From NCBI RefSeq assembly GCF_011881725.1, contig NZ_JAATUR010000015.1:1-64000 (forward strand): a DNA stretch of 64,000 nucleotides, read 5' to 3'. The notes under the pieces are model-generated. The model made no database searches. It was not told the DNA's origin and saw nothing but the letters and a program-made list of their open reading frames with translations. The stretch is from Escherichia coli (GTDB taxonomy: Bacteria > Pseudomonadota > Gammaproteobacteria > Enterobacterales > Enterobacteriaceae). Position numbers and translations under genes: made by a program. This document shows, piece after piece, positions 21,622 through 32,172 of this stretch; position 1 is the first letter of the stretch, and every line of letters starts with the position of its first letter.

Positions 21622-22403
21622 ACCCGTCGCAAAATGTTGAACAGTTTCAGAGTCAGTTGGCGAACTATGTGCCACAGTTCACCCCTGAATTTTGGCCGGT
21701 TTGGCTGGTCATCGCCGGTCTATTGCTGGTTGGAATGTGGTTAGTCTTGGGGCTGCACGCTTTGCTTCGTGCTCGTGGCGCGAAGAAATCAGCCACCGAT
21801 CATGGCGAGAAGGTTTATCTTTACAGCAAGGCAGTCAGATTATGGCACTGGTCGAATGCATTACTCTTCGTATTGTTGCTGGCAAGTGGGCTCATTAATC
21901 ACTTTGCGCTGGTAGACGTTGCCGCGGTCAAAAGTCTGGTTATCGTACATGAAGTTTGTGGATTCCTGTTACTGGCATGCTGGCTGGGCTTTGTTCTGAT
22001 TAACGCCGTTGGGGGTAATGGTCATCACTATATTATCCGTCGTCAGGGATGGTTGGTGCGAGCGGCGAAACAAACGCGATTTTATCTGTTTGGAATTATG
22101 CAAGGGGAGGATCATCCATTTCCTGCGACAACACAGTCTAAATTTAATCCCTTGCAGCAGGCAGCCTATGTTGGTGTGATGTATGGATTGCTGCCGTTGT
22201 TACTGTTGACGGGGCTGCTATGCCTTTACCCGCAAGCTGTGGGGGACGTGTTTCCTGGCGTAAGATACTGGTTATTACAGGCGCATTTTGCTCTGGCAGT
22301 GATAAGCCTCTTTTTTATCGTCGGTCATCTTTATCTTTGCACCACGGGACGTACTCCACACGAAACCTTTAAATGTATGGTCGATGGCTATCACCGGCAT
22401 TAA
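21618..22403 (+). CDS. ydhU: YdhU, b-type cytochrome membrane subunit (PhsC-like)
   Basis: 261 residues with about five hydrophobic segments (about 24-48, 74-96, 112-134, 185-210, 218-245). His residues placed for haem b ligation occur in RLWHWSNALL, IVHEVCG, QAHFALAV and VGHLYLC, as in cytochrome b561/thiosulfate reductase PhsC subunits. It probably couples the quinone pool to YdhX. Four-nt overlap with ydhX and a 3-bp gap to ydhT. Confidence 0.92.
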   Translation: MNPSQNVEQFQSQLANYVPQFTPEFWPVWLVIAGLLLVGMWLVLGLHALLRARGAKKSATDHGEKVYLYSKAVRLWHWSNALLFVLLLASGLINHFALVDVAAVKSLVIVHEVCGFLLLACWLGFVLINAVGGNGHHYIIRRQGWLVRAAKQTRFYLFGIMQGEDHPFPATTQSKFNPLQQAAYVGVMYGLLPLLLLTGLLCLYPQAVGDVFPGVRYWLLQAHFALAVISLFFIVGHLYLCTTGRTPHETFKCMVDGYHRH

Positions 22404-22406
22404 CGA

Positions 22407-23219
22407 ATGATCATTACACGAGCTGATTTGCGAGAGTGGCGTGTAGGAGCGGTGATGTATCGCTGGTTTCTGCGCCGTTTTCCACACGGCGGTAGTTATG
22501 CCGATATCCACTACGTACTGATTGCTGAAGGATTTACTGACTGGGCGGAAAGTCTGGTTGAGTATGCCTGGAAAAAATGGCTGGCAGACGAAAACTTCGC
22601 CCGCCAGGAAGTTTCTTCAATGCAAAAACTGGCCAAAGAGTCCGTAGATATATCCTTTTCCAGTCAGTCTGCCAGAGCCGACGATCACGAACGCGTCAGC
22701 TGTTGTGAAGATAACGCCCGAATCGCAACTGCGGGATATGCTGCGCAAATTGCCAGCATGGGTTATAGCGTGCGGATTGGCAGTGTCGGCTTTAACAGCC
22801 ATATCGGTAGCTCAGGTGAACGTGCTCGTATTGCTGTAACCGGTAATTCTTCGCGGATAAGCAGTGCCGGAGACAGCAGTCGTATTGCGAATACCGGCAT
22901 GCGAGTACGCGTTTGTGCCCTGGGTGAACGGTGTCATGTCGCCAGTAATGGCGACCTGGTGCAAATCGCCAGCTTTGGCGCTAACGCCAGTATTACCAAT
23001 AGCGGCGATAATGTTCATATCATCGCAAGTGGTGAAAATTCAACGGTAGTGAGTACGGGCGTGGTGGACTCAATTATTCTCGGGCCAGGGGGCAGCGCCG
23101 CGCTGGCGTATCATGACGGCGAAAGGGTGCGGTTCGCCGTTGCCGTTGAAGGTGAAAATAATATTCGCGCCGGAGTTCGCTATCGTCTGAATGAACAGCA
23201 TCAGTTTTTTGAGTGCTGA
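22407..23219 (+). CDS. ydhT: YdhT, nonapeptide-repeat protein of the ydh redox operon
   Basis: 270 residues. The N-terminal ~100 are helical and soluble (LREWRVGAVMYRW...WAESLVEYAWKKWL). Residues 106-222 are thirteen consecutive 9-residue units of pattern [IV]-x-x-x-G-x-x-x-x, for example IATAGYAAQ, IASMGYSVR, IGSVGFNSH, ISSAGDSSR, IANTGMRVR, with no register break; a less regular tail follows. Such regular Ile/Gly spacing predicts a right- or left-handed beta-solenoid. No signal peptide. Last gene of the operon, ending 11 bp from the convergent ydhS stop. The function is unknown and the repeats give no enzymatic clue; a scaffold or binding role is inference. Confidence 0.9.
   Translation: MIITRADLREWRVGAVMYRWFLRRFPHGGSYADIHYVLIAEGFTDWAESLVEYAWKKWLADENFARQEVSSMQKLAKESVDISFSSQSARADDHERVSCCEDNARIATAGYAAQIASMGYSVRIGSVGFNSHIGSSGERARIAVTGNSSRISSAGDSSRIANTGMRVRVCALGERCHVASNGDLVQIASFGANASITNSGDNVHIIASGENSTVVSTGVVDSIILGPGGSAALAYHDGERVRFAVAVEGENNIRAGVRYRLNEQHQFFEC
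22722..23072 (+). repeat. Thirteen 9-residue (27-bp) protein-level repeats in ydhT
   Basis: Every 27 bp an Ile/Val codon recurs, with Gly four residues later, thirteen times from residue 106 to 222. The DNA is diverged between units, so this is an old, selected protein repeat rather than recent slippage. Confidence 0.85.
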
Positions 23220-23230
23220 CTCCTTTGCTT

Positions 23231-24835
23231 TTAATCAAACGACAGACGCCGACGTGCTCGGGACGCTGGCTTCACGACTGCTTGCGCCATAGCCTCGCCA
23301 ATTTCAGCGCAAGCCGTAAGCCCCTGAACGAAAGGCCGGTCGTGCATTAGCCAGGGCAACGCGCCGAATGCCACGCGACCACGAACCTCTTCTGGTTGCT
23401 GTAGTGTATAATCTTCACCGACATCAGGGATTTCATTACCTGTTTTCTGTAGCTGTACACGTAGTCCAGGGAAAGGAATGTCTTTAACCTTGAGTGGGCG
23501 TTGCCCGCGGGCATCAATAAAAATGTCAAACGAGTAGCTGTTGTCCTCTGTCTTCAGGATTGTGCGCGTTTTGACGATTTCCATATCATAGTCTTCACCG
23601 AGGGCGAGAATATGAATAATTCCCGCCTCGCGCAAAGCCAGTAATCGCTTTATAGATTCTGAAGGAATAGCCGCGTAATTATCGATAAATACTCTCGCAA
23701 GGCCTTTACTGAACCGATTATGGTCGTGTTCATTCAGATGCGGCACAATTTCCTGAACGGCTTCATGCAGGCGAAGAATGACATAACGCCAGGGAACGGT
23801 ATGTTTTTCCCGTTTATTTTGCTCAACTTCTGCTAAGTTTTTTTCTGCCCAGCTAAATGGGTCATGCTGTTTACGGTCGGCAAACCAGGCTTGAGCGAAG
23901 GTATCAACATTCAGACTCTCTATCGCAATATGCTGGCTCCAGTCAGGATCAGCCAAAGTAATCTCTTGCACTATAAGTTTAAATACCCGATCCAGGAGAC
24001 CCTGAGTACCTTTATCTATTTCCGCGTTCAGGACCTGTTCAGTGACAATGCATAAAGGTTCGTAGGGAATAGGGCAATAGAAATCGGCTTCTGGCAAAAT
24101 GCCTGTACGTGACATTAATGTAATACTGAGTTTTTCACTTTCGATATCACGCTGAAACAGAATACGTTGATTATCTTTTTCAATAAAGGATCCATGCTGG
24201 ATAGCAACCGCCATTGCGGCATCCAGGCCGCTCAATGATGTTCCCATAATGCCCACTCTACAGTCTTCAATTTTCACATCCATTAACCCTGACCACGGGC
24301 TGGGGAAATATGTTCGGCTTGCCTCTTCTTCGTCAGGCCAAACGTGACCGGTGGCTATCACGGCTAAATCAAACGTCTCAACTGGCAAATCACGATCTGT
24401 GAAAATAAGTACACCAGCGTCTTTGACTTGTAAATCAGTCACCTGGCAAGATTCATGAACATTGATTTCAAATTGCTGCTGCCGTGCTTGCTCTACCAAT
24501 CGTAAAAAGCGATCACGGAAATATTCTCCAAGCAGAATTCGCGGTAAAAACTGACGATCGTGCAAGCTTTCCTTTTTAACGCCATAACGTTGCAGATGGT
24601 TAGCCTCTTGTTTTTGCAACCATTCCAGATAAGTACAATAAATTGGTGGTATTTCAATACTGGCAATATTTGCCAGCATCATTTTAGAGTTTTCTTCATC
24701 ATTGTACGGCATACCGACACCTGCCTCGTCGGCTTGCTCAAAGAGGGTAATGGAAAGTGGCGTTTGTTGCTGCAAAAGCGAGAAGAAAGTGTAGATCCCT
24801 GTTGGTCCGGCACCCACAATGGCAATTTTTTTCAT
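23231..24835 (-). CDS. ydhS: YdhS, FAD/NAD(P)-binding oxidoreductase-like protein
   Basis: 534 residues starting with a Rossmann dinucleotide-binding motif (IAIVGAGPTGIYT, GxGxxG at 8-13) and a FAD-type acidic strand end (ITLFEQAD). A second nucleotide site is likely around GIMGTSLSGLDAAMA (about 198), and an ATGHVW motif typical of flavin monooxygenase/FAD-NAD(P)-binding families is near 163. Cytosolic, no signal peptide. Substrate unknown. Convergent with ydhT and downstream of ydhR. Confidence 0.9.
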   Translation of the reverse strand: MKKIAIVGAGPTGIYTFFSLLQQQTPLSITLFEQADEAGVGMPYNDEENSKMMLANIASIEIPPIYCTYLEWLQKQEANHLQRYGVKKESLHDRQFLPRILLGEYFRDRFLRLVEQARQQQFEINVHESCQVTDLQVKDAGVLIFTDRDLPVETFDLAVIATGHVWPDEEEASRTYFPSPWSGLMDVKIEDCRVGIMGTSLSGLDAAMAVAIQHGSFIEKDNQRILFQRDIESEKLSITLMSRTGILPEADFYCPIPYEPLCIVTEQVLNAEIDKGTQGLLDRVFKLIVQEITLADPDWSQHIAIESLNVDTFAQAWFADRKQHDPFSWAEKNLAEVEQNKREKHTVPWRYVILRLHEAVQEIVPHLNEHDHNRFSKGLARVFIDNYAAIPSESIKRLLALREAGIIHILALGEDYDMEIVKTRTILKTEDNSYSFDIFIDARGQRPLKVKDIPFPGLRVQLQKTGNEIPDVGEDYTLQQPEEVRGRVAFGALPWLMHDRPFVQGLTACAEIGEAMAQAVVKPASRARRRLSFD

Positions 24836-24929
24836 TGTTACTTACCTGTATGCATTCTTGCTTGCGAATTAAGTGTTATCAGATAAGTTTGGTTGAGATT
24901 TTGGGGAAATGAGAAATTTCAGACAGAGA

Positions 24930-24952
24930 TGAAAAGGGCGCGCATCGCCCTT
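24930..24952 (-). terminator. ydhR terminator
   Basis: Minus-strand AAGGGCG-ATGCG-CGCCCTT followed by TTTC, 13 bp after the ydhR stop; separates ydhR from ydhS, so ydhS may rely on its own promoter or read-through. Confidence 0.75.
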
Positions 24953-24964
24953 CATTAATATCTG

Positions 24965-25270
24965 TCAGGTAAGTTTTGCCTGATTGATTTGACTCAGTGG
25001 GTCATTGACATCGAAAACTTTGGCAATAACTTCCTCTACACCGAGATTTTTCAGACGGGCAGTATGTTTATCCAGATAGGCCAGCGCGCTTTTTTCATCA
25101 GTAAAAAGGTAGATCCCACCAGCTTCATGGTTTTTTTCACTTTCTGTCCACACCTTCCACAGAAAACCGGGTTCCTGATTAATCGACTCGGCAAGCGGTT
25201 TAAGTTGCTCAGCCATTTCGACGCCAAAGGGACCATTAAATGCAAAATGAAGTTGTAATAAAGTTGCCAT
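24965..25270 (-). CDS. ydhR: YdhR, small monooxygenase-fold protein
   Basis: A 101-residue dimeric alpha/beta-barrel (ferredoxin-like) protein of the YdhR/ABM type. The E. coli protein has a solved structure that resembles cofactorless monooxygenases such as those of polyketide tailoring. Pattern seen: beta LLQLHFAFN, helix [14 protein letters not shown], beta [10 protein letters not shown], beta [13 protein letters not shown]. Activity undefined. AAGGAGAATAGC precedes the start. Confidence 0.9.
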   Translation of the reverse strand: MATLLQLHFAFNGPFGVEMAEQLKPLAESINQEPGFLWKVWTESEKNHEAGGIYLFTDEKSALAYLDKHTARLKNLGVEEVIAKVFDVNDPLSQINQAKLT

Positions 25271-25380
25271 AGCTATTCTCCTTCTGATAACGCATATGGA
25301 GATAGTGTAGATCTTTTAACGTATTGGATACAGAGAAGAAACTGATGGGAAAGATAAGAGAAGACCAGATTAAGAAAATC

Positions 25381-25457
25381 TGGTGCGTCCGAGTGGACTC
25401 GAACCACCGACCCCCACCATGTCAAGGTGGTGCTCTAACCAACTGAGCTACGGACGC
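25381..25457 (-). tRNA. valW: tRNA-Val (anticodon GAC)
   Basis: Minus strand, 77 nt, GCGTCCG acceptor 5' arm, D-arm TAGCTCAGTTGGTTAGA, anticodon loop CTTGACA with GAC, T-arm GGTTCGAGTCC, CCA encoded. Second of a tandem pair, 4 bp after valV. Confidence 0.98.
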
Positions 25458-25461
25458 AGGA

Positions 25462-25538
25462 TGGTGCGTTCAATTGGACTCGAACCAACGACCCCCACCA
25501 TGTCAAGGTGGTGCTCTAACCAACTGAGCTATGAACGC
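25462..25538 (-). tRNA. valV: tRNA-Val (anticodon GAC)
   Basis: Minus strand, 77 nt, nearly identical to its neighbour except for compensating acceptor- and T-stem changes (GCGTTCA/TGAACGC; GTTGG/CCAAT). Anticodon GAC reads GUC and GUU. CCA encoded. First in the transcript. Confidence 0.98.
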
Positions 25539-25559
25539 AACGTTGTAGGTGACAACGGG

Positions 25560-25593
25560 GACGAATATTAGCGGCAGAGCGTGAAGGTGGCAA
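25560..25593 (-). promoter_or_regulatory. valVW promoter
   Basis: TTGCCA (25588-25593), 17-bp spacer, TAATAT (25565-25570), followed by a GC-rich discriminator CGTCCCC typical of stringently controlled stable-RNA promoters. The remaining gap to ydhQ (25594-25844) has no other recognised element. Confidence 0.85.
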
Positions 25594-25844
25594 GAGGCAA
25601 ATCGTAATTTTCTGCGGTATTTCTATCGTTTGCAGAGCTTTTAAGCAAATTGGCTATATTTTGTTGATTTGCAAGGGCGATTTTTATTCAGGATCACATT
25701 TTAATCTTGTATAGCCCAAAATTCCGTGTGTCAGAATTTAAACAGAGCACTTTGCCATCATCTCAAATCTATCGTGGATAAATCCTTCGTAGCCTTTACA
25801 CTTAGGTTGTGATTAAGGCACACAGATGCAGCAAAGGAAAAGTC

Positions 25845-27101
25845 ATGGGATCTGATGCAAAAAACTTGATTAGCGACGGGAAAGTGCAAATTGTTCATGC
25901 TGGCGACGCTATCGGCGCGACTCAACTTACTGATGGCGAGTTGATTGTTGAGGCAGGCGGAAGAGCAGAAAATACCGTTGTCACAGGCGCTGGCTGGCTG
26001 AAAGTTGAAACTGGTGGGATCGCCAAATGTACACAGTACAGCAGCAATGGCACGTTATCAGTTGGTGACGGCGCAATAGCTACTGACATTGTTCAGTCAG
26101 AGGGGGGAGCGATTAGCCTCTCAACGCTCGCTACTGTTAATGGCCGCCATCCCGAAGGTGAATTTAGCGTTGATCAGGGCTATGCCTGTGGTTTATTGCT
26201 GGAGAATGGCGGTAATCTGCGGGTACTGGAGGGCCATTGCGCGGAAAAAATCATTCTGGATCAGGATGGTGGTTTGCTGGTCAACGGAACGGCATCAGCA
26301 GTTGTTGTAGATGAAGGTGGTGAACTGTTGGTTTATCCAGGTGGAGAAGCCATCAATGGTGAGATAAACCACGGCGGCGTTTTTATGCTGGCAGGCAAAG
26401 CCAGTGATACGCTGCTTGCGGGTGGCACCATGAATAATCTCGGCGGTGAAGACACTCATACCATCGTTGAGAATAGTGCCGTTTATCGCCTGGGGACCGA
26501 TGGTCTGCAACTCTACAGTTCTGGTAAGACTAAAAACCTGACAGTTAAAAGTGGTGGTCGGGCTGAAGTGCATGCCGGTACGCTGGAAAACGCAGCCGTA
26601 CAAAGTGGGACAGTGATTGTGATGTCTCCCACCAGTGCGGACGAAAAATTTGTCGTAGAAGAAGACTGTGCTCCGGTTGAGCTTACGGGAAGCGTTGCAT
26701 TACAGGACGGCGCTTCAATGATTGTTGGTTATGGCGCAGATCTAAAACAATCAACGATAACAGTCCAGCAGGAAGGTGTGCTGATCCTCGATGGCAGCAC
26801 GGTTAAAGGTGACAATGTCACTTTTTGCGTTGGCAACCTGAATCTGGATGCTGGAAAAGTGTGGCTGATAACGTCAACTGCAACGCATGTGCAGCTGAAG
26901 GTGAAACGTCTGCGAGGAGAGGGAACGATTTGCCTGCAAACAAGTGCGAAAGAAATTTCTCCGCAATTCATTAGTGTGAAAGGGGAAGTCAGCGGAGATA
27001 TTCACGTTGAGATAACGGATGCCAGTCGGCAGCCTATTTGTAGCGCGCTTAAATTGCAGCCGGACGAAGATGGCATTGGCGCAACGCTCCAGTCAGCCTA
27101 A
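25845..27101 (+). CDS. ydhQ: YdhQ, AIDA-repeat (autotransporter passenger-like) protein
   Basis: 418 residues made largely of AIDA-type repeats (G-G-x-A-x-x-T-x-V-x-x-G-G-x-L-x-V), clear in LTDGELIVEAGGRAENTVV and GKTKNLTVKSGGRAEVHAG, predicting a beta-helix. Autotransporter adhesins have such passengers, but here there is no signal peptide and no C-terminal beta-barrel: the protein starts MGSDAKNLISDGKVQIV and ends in a soluble tail. Either it is cytosolic, exported by an unknown route, or a remnant. The start at 25845 has AAAGGAAAAG upstream; an earlier in-frame ATG at 25809 adds 12 residues without a site. Function unknown. Confidence 0.88.
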   Translation: MGSDAKNLISDGKVQIVHAGDAIGATQLTDGELIVEAGGRAENTVVTGAGWLKVETGGIAKCTQYSSNGTLSVGDGAIATDIVQSEGGAISLSTLATVNGRHPEGEFSVDQGYACGLLLENGGNLRVLEGHCAEKIILDQDGGLLVNGTASAVVVDEGGELLVYPGGEAINGEINHGGVFMLAGKASDTLLAGGTMNNLGGEDTHTIVENSAVYRLGTDGLQLYSSGKTKNLTVKSGGRAEVHAGTLENAAVQSGTVIVMSPTSADEKFVVEEDCAPVELTGSVALQDGASMIVGYGADLKQSTITVQQEGVLILDGSTVKGDNVTFCVGNLNLDAGKVWLITSTATHVQLKVKRLRGEGTICLQTSAKEISPQFISVKGEVSGDIHVEITDASRQPICSALKLQPDEDGIGATLQSA

Positions 27102-27107
27102 AAATAG

Positions 27108-27138
27108 GGCGCAATCTTTGCGGATTGCGCCTCATTTT

Positions 27139-27140
<2 letters not shown>
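27108..27140. terminator. Bidirectional terminator between ydhQ and mdtK
   Basis: GGCGCAATC-TTTGCG-GATTGCGCC followed by TCATTTTTT on plus and preceded by AAAAAT, so the minus direction also has a T-run. Serves both convergent genes. Confidence 0.9.
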
Positions 27141-28533
<1,393 letters not shown>

Positions 28534-28726
28534 TTATATAAGAGACTAAAAAGCCGCCTGAATGGGCAGCAAAGAGAAGAAACAGGGGAAATTCAGTCTA
28601 TTGTAGCGAGGATTTATTAATTCTCCAGTGAAAAAATAGCCATTCTTACCCCTGCACTGGTAAGGGCGTTTTCCACCTGCTATTGTGCTGAACAGAATGC
28701 CTTAACTGATTTCAGGAGTTGTGTGT

Positions 28727-29368
28727 ATGTTTACGGGGATTGTACAGGGCACCGCAAAACTGGTGTCGATCGACGAGAAACCAAATTTTCGCACTCATGT
28801 GGTAGAGCTACCCGACTACATGCTGGAGGGGCTGGAAACCGGTGCGTCTGTAGCGCATAACGGTTGCTGCCTGACTGTGACGGAAATTAACGGCAACCAT
28901 GTCAGTTTTGACCTGATGAAAGAAACGTTACGGATTACCAATCTTGGCGATTTAAAAGTAGGGGATTGGATAAACGTTGAGAGAGCGGCGAAATTCAGCG
29001 ATGAAATTGGCGGACATTTAATGTCGGGTCATATTATGACCACCGCTGAAGTTGCAAAAATATTAACTTCGGAAAATAATCGTCAGATCTGGTTTAAAGT
29101 ACAGGATAGTCAGTTAATGAAATATATCCTGTATAAAGGATTTATCGGAATCGACGGTATTAGCCTGACTGTAGGCGAAGTAACACCAACGCGTTTTTGC
29201 GTCCATTTAATCCCGGAAACACTTGAACGCACTACCCTTGGAAAGAAAAAACTTGGCGCTCGCGTCAACATTGAAATCGATCCGCAAACCCAGGCAGTGG
29301 TAGATACTGTAGAACGTGTACTGGCAGCACGAGAAAATGCTATGAACCAACCAGCAACAGAAGCCTGA
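28727..29368 (+). CDS. ribE: Riboflavin synthase, alpha subunit
   Basis: 213 residues made of two homologous lumazine-binding beta-barrels (about 1-97 and 98-190). The N-terminal MFTGIVQGT is diagnostic. It dismutates two 6,7-dimethyl-8-ribityllumazine molecules to riboflavin; also named ribC in E. coli. The start at 28727 is taken as in E. coli, with TTCAGGAG 9 bp upstream; a GTG two codons earlier is possible. No FMN riboswitch is visible upstream. Confidence 0.96.
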   Translation: MFTGIVQGTAKLVSIDEKPNFRTHVVELPDYMLEGLETGASVAHNGCCLTVTEINGNHVSFDLMKETLRITNLGDLKVGDWINVERAAKFSDEIGGHLMSGHIMTTAEVAKILTSENNRQIWFKVQDSQLMKYILYKGFIGIDGISLTVGEVTPTRFCVHLIPETLERTTLGKKKLGARVNIEIDPQTQAVVDTVERVLAARENAMNQPATEA

Positions 29369-29374
29369 GCTGAA

Positions 29375-29402
29375 ATAAAATCGCCCCCAAAACGGGGGCG
29401 AT
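29375..29402 (-). terminator. cfa terminator (shared with ribE)
   Basis: ATCGCCCCC/GGGGGCGAT, 9-bp stem with AAAAC loop; the minus direction continues TTTTATTTC. In the plus direction the T-run is missing, so ribE termination here is less certain. Confidence 0.85.
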
Positions 29403-29412
29403 AGAATAACAT

Positions 29413-30561
29413 TTAGCGTGCCACTCGCAGGCCGTTTTCGACACCGCGAGAGAACACCACCTGCCAAAGCTGAATATCACGGGCGCGGAAAGCGCCTGCA
29501 CAGGCATTCAGATAATAGGTAAACATCCGTTTAAAGCGTTCACTATAGTTATCAGCAATTTCTGGCCATGCGGCGAGGAATCGTTCATACCAGGCCATTA
29601 ACGTAGTATCGTAATCAGCACCGAAGTTATGCCAGTCTTCCATCACAAAGTGTGGCTCACTGGATTGAGCAATCTGGCGTACAGAGGGCAGGCAACCGTT
29701 CGGGAAAATATATTTATTAATCCACGGGTCAACATTCAGATCGGTTTTTTTCGAGCCGATAGTATGGAGCAGGAAAATACCTTCTGGCTTCAAATTACGA
29801 TCCACCACCTCAAAATAGGTATCGTAATTTTTCGGTCCAACGTGTTCGAACATTCCCACCGAAACAATACGGTCAAACTGGTCGTTCAGATCTCGATAAT
29901 CTTGCAGGAGAATGGTGACATCGAGACCTTCACAGCGGTCCTGAGCCATTTTCTGCTGTTCGGCAGAAATGGTGACACCTACCACGCTTACGTCATAGTT
30001 AGACGCCATGTAGTGCGCCAGTCCGCCCCAGCCACAGCCAATATCAAGCACACGCATGCCCGGCTTTAACTGCAATTTTTCACAAATCATTTTGAGCTTC
30101 GCTTGCTGTGCAGACTCCAGATTATCGGCATCTTTCCAGTAAGCGCAGGAATATTGCATGAAGGGATCGAGCATGCGGCTGAACAGATCATTACCAAGGT
30201 CGTAATGCTCTTTACCTACTATCCAGGCACGCTTTTTACTTTGTAAATTGAAGAGGCGTGCACCAGCAATGCGCAGTGTGTCTTTGAAATGATGGGGGAG
30301 TTGGTTTTCGAGACCTGCCCGTAAAACTTTGCTGAAAAACATATCCAGTCGGTCACATTCCCACCAGCCATCCATATAACTTTCGCCTAGCCCCAACGAT
30401 CCTTCCTGCAGAACGCGTTTAAAAAAATCGGGGTTTTTCACTCGAATATCTGCCGGGGCAGAGCCATTAATGGCAATGCCTGCACGGCTAAGTAATTCGT
30501 TGGCGATACGGTACCAGTTATCATCCGGTACGCTGACTTCTTCTATACACGATGAACTCAT
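29413..30561 (-). CDS. cfa: Cfa, cyclopropane-fatty-acyl-phospholipid synthase
   Basis: A 382-residue membrane-associated SAM-dependent enzyme adding a methylene bridge to unsaturated fatty acyl chains of phospholipids, notably on entry to stationary phase and acid stress. SAM site VLDIGCGWGGLAHY near 170, and conserved catalytic region YYLNACAGAFRARDIQLWQVVFSRG at the C-terminus. The 287-bp upstream gap (30562-30848) has an inverted repeat GGGAAC/GTTCCC at 30718-30735, and in E. coli includes a long leader targeted by RydC. Confidence 0.97.
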   Translation of the reverse strand: MSSSCIEEVSVPDDNWYRIANELLSRAGIAINGSAPADIRVKNPDFFKRVLQEGSLGLGESYMDGWWECDRLDMFFSKVLRAGLENQLPHHFKDTLRIAGARLFNLQSKKRAWIVGKEHYDLGNDLFSRMLDPFMQYSCAYWKDADNLESAQQAKLKMICEKLQLKPGMRVLDIGCGWGGLAHYMASNYDVSVVGVTISAEQQKMAQDRCEGLDVTILLQDYRDLNDQFDRIVSVGMFEHVGPKNYDTYFEVVDRNLKPEGIFLLHTIGSKKTDLNVDPWINKYIFPNGCLPSVRQIAQSSEPHFVMEDWHNFGADYDTTLMAWYERFLAAWPEIADNYSERFKRMFTYYLNACAGAFRARDIQLWQVVFSRGVENGLRVAR

Positions 30562-30848
30562 AGTTTCTCCATCACTGGTCGGTGATCAGAACCTTAAAAC
30601 AGCGTAGACGCTTTTTGGGCTTTGTGAGAAATCTCGCAGGAAAACCGCGAGTCTATAATCCGACGTAGAACAGAGGAAAGGAGGAACCCTTGCCGAAATG
30701 ACCATCCATAGTGAGTAGGGAACAATCCTGTTCCCATAAGAACATAATTTTTATCGTAGTCTTAACAACTCGAAATTAGTATAGGCCGCTAATTTCATTC
30801 ATACAACAAAATTTTGTTAGCAGCCTAAGTATAAGATATCAATATAGA

Positions 30849-32060
30849 TCAATGCGATTCGCTATGAGCCACTTCAGCATTGCCATGATTCTGGCAGTCA
30901 GCAACTTCACAACGTTGCATCAGGTACCCCAGAGCGACAAGCACCACAGTCGATAACATCACGCTGGTGGTAGTGAGCAATGGCGTACTGATGCTGATAA
31001 GCCAGGAAACGACCAGGCTTGCGAGGAAGCAAAGACCCAGTTGCAGAGTGTTCTGCAAAGCTGCGGCACGGCCAGTTGCATGTGGGAATGGACGCAGTGC
31101 CTGGGCGACAACAATCGGGTAGATCGCGCCGTTAGCAATCGCCATCACACAAAATGGGATCAGGATTTCGGTCAGCGACACATGGCTAATGAAGCCAGCA
31201 GCCCAGGTCGCGATGACGCTGACAGCAAACAGCACTAGCAACCACGGTAACAACTGCTTGCCTTGCCATTTCTGCAACGCGGCGCGACATCCATAACCAC
31301 CAATAAGAAACGCGATGGTTTGCGGAACATAACTTAATCCGATTACTGCTGGACTGTAGCCCATCTCGCTAAGGATAAACGGTGAACCGGTCAGCCAGGC
31401 AAAGAAGCTGGCTGAACAGGCCGCATAAATTAGCACATTGCCACGATAAGTTTTTGAACGCAGCAGGTCGGCAAAGGTCAGTCTATCCTGACTATCATTA
31501 CGTGCTTTCGTGGTGGGCTTAAGCCAGAAAATAGGCAGAATCAATACCACGGTGATGGCAAACAGGGTGGCGAAAATAGCCTGCCAGGAAAAATGCACCA
31601 GCAGCCAGCTGCCTAACAGTGGAGCAAGCGCCGGAGAAAGCCCCACTAAAGGCATAATGGTCGCGAAAATGCGGTTAACTTTTTGTGAAGGATAGTAATC
31701 CGTCACCAATGCTTGCCAGATAACGGCTGCGGCACAAACACCAACAGCTTGCACAAAACGCAATACCAGCAGAGTAACCGCGTTTTCCACCCACAGCATC
31801 CCCAGACTACCTAAGGCAAAAATTACCAGGCCAATTAATAATACCGGTTTACGGCCATAGCGATCGGAGAGCGGCCCCCACAGAAGCTGGGCAGCGGCGA
31901 AACCGGCAAGGAACAGACTAAGGCTGGCACTGACGGCAGACGCAGGCGTTTGCAGGTCGGCCTGAATGGCGGCGAAAGCGGGCAGATACATATCGGTTGC
32001 CAAAAAACCGAGTACGCTCAAACCCGCCAGCCAGACTAAAAATCTTTTCCCAGGTTGCAT
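30849..32060 (-). CDS. punC: PunC, purine nucleoside importer (MFS)
   Basis: A 403-residue MFS protein (12 membrane segments) of the Bcr/CflA subfamily, formerly YdhC. Motif A-like sequence [14 protein letters not shown] (about 62-75) is present. In E. coli it is the adenosine/inosine/guanosine importer activated by PunR. Divergent from punR with a 112-bp shared promoter region. Its C-terminus is His-rich ([20 protein letters not shown]). Confidence 0.93.
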   Translation of the reverse strand: MQPGKRFLVWLAGLSVLGFLATDMYLPAFAAIQADLQTPASAVSASLSLFLAGFAAAQLLWGPLSDRYGRKPVLLIGLVIFALGSLGMLWVENAVTLLVLRFVQAVGVCAAAVIWQALVTDYYPSQKVNRIFATIMPLVGLSPALAPLLGSWLLVHFSWQAIFATLFAITVVLILPIFWLKPTTKARNDSQDRLTFADLLRSKTYRGNVLIYAACSASFFAWLTGSPFILSEMGYSPAVIGLSYVPQTIAFLIGGYGCRAALQKWQGKQLLPWLLVLFAVSVIATWAAGFISHVSLTEILIPFCVMAIANGAIYPIVVAQALRPFPHATGRAAALQNTLQLGLCFLASLVVSWLISISTPLLTTTSVMLSTVVLVALGYLMQRCEVADCQNHGNAEVAHSESH

Positions 32061-32172
32061 GTATATTCTCTAAATCTCTCAATTAAACACCGACGCAAAG
32101 TGTAGGGAGTGAAATTAGTGTTGTGAAACGGTAATATTTGATGACTGGTTTCAAAAATTTTGCAGGCAGACT

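Noticed and set aside
25383..25571. 62-codon frame GLEPPTPTMSRWCSNQLSY repeated twice
   Set aside because: It is antisense translation of the two tRNA-Val genes, a known annotation artefact.
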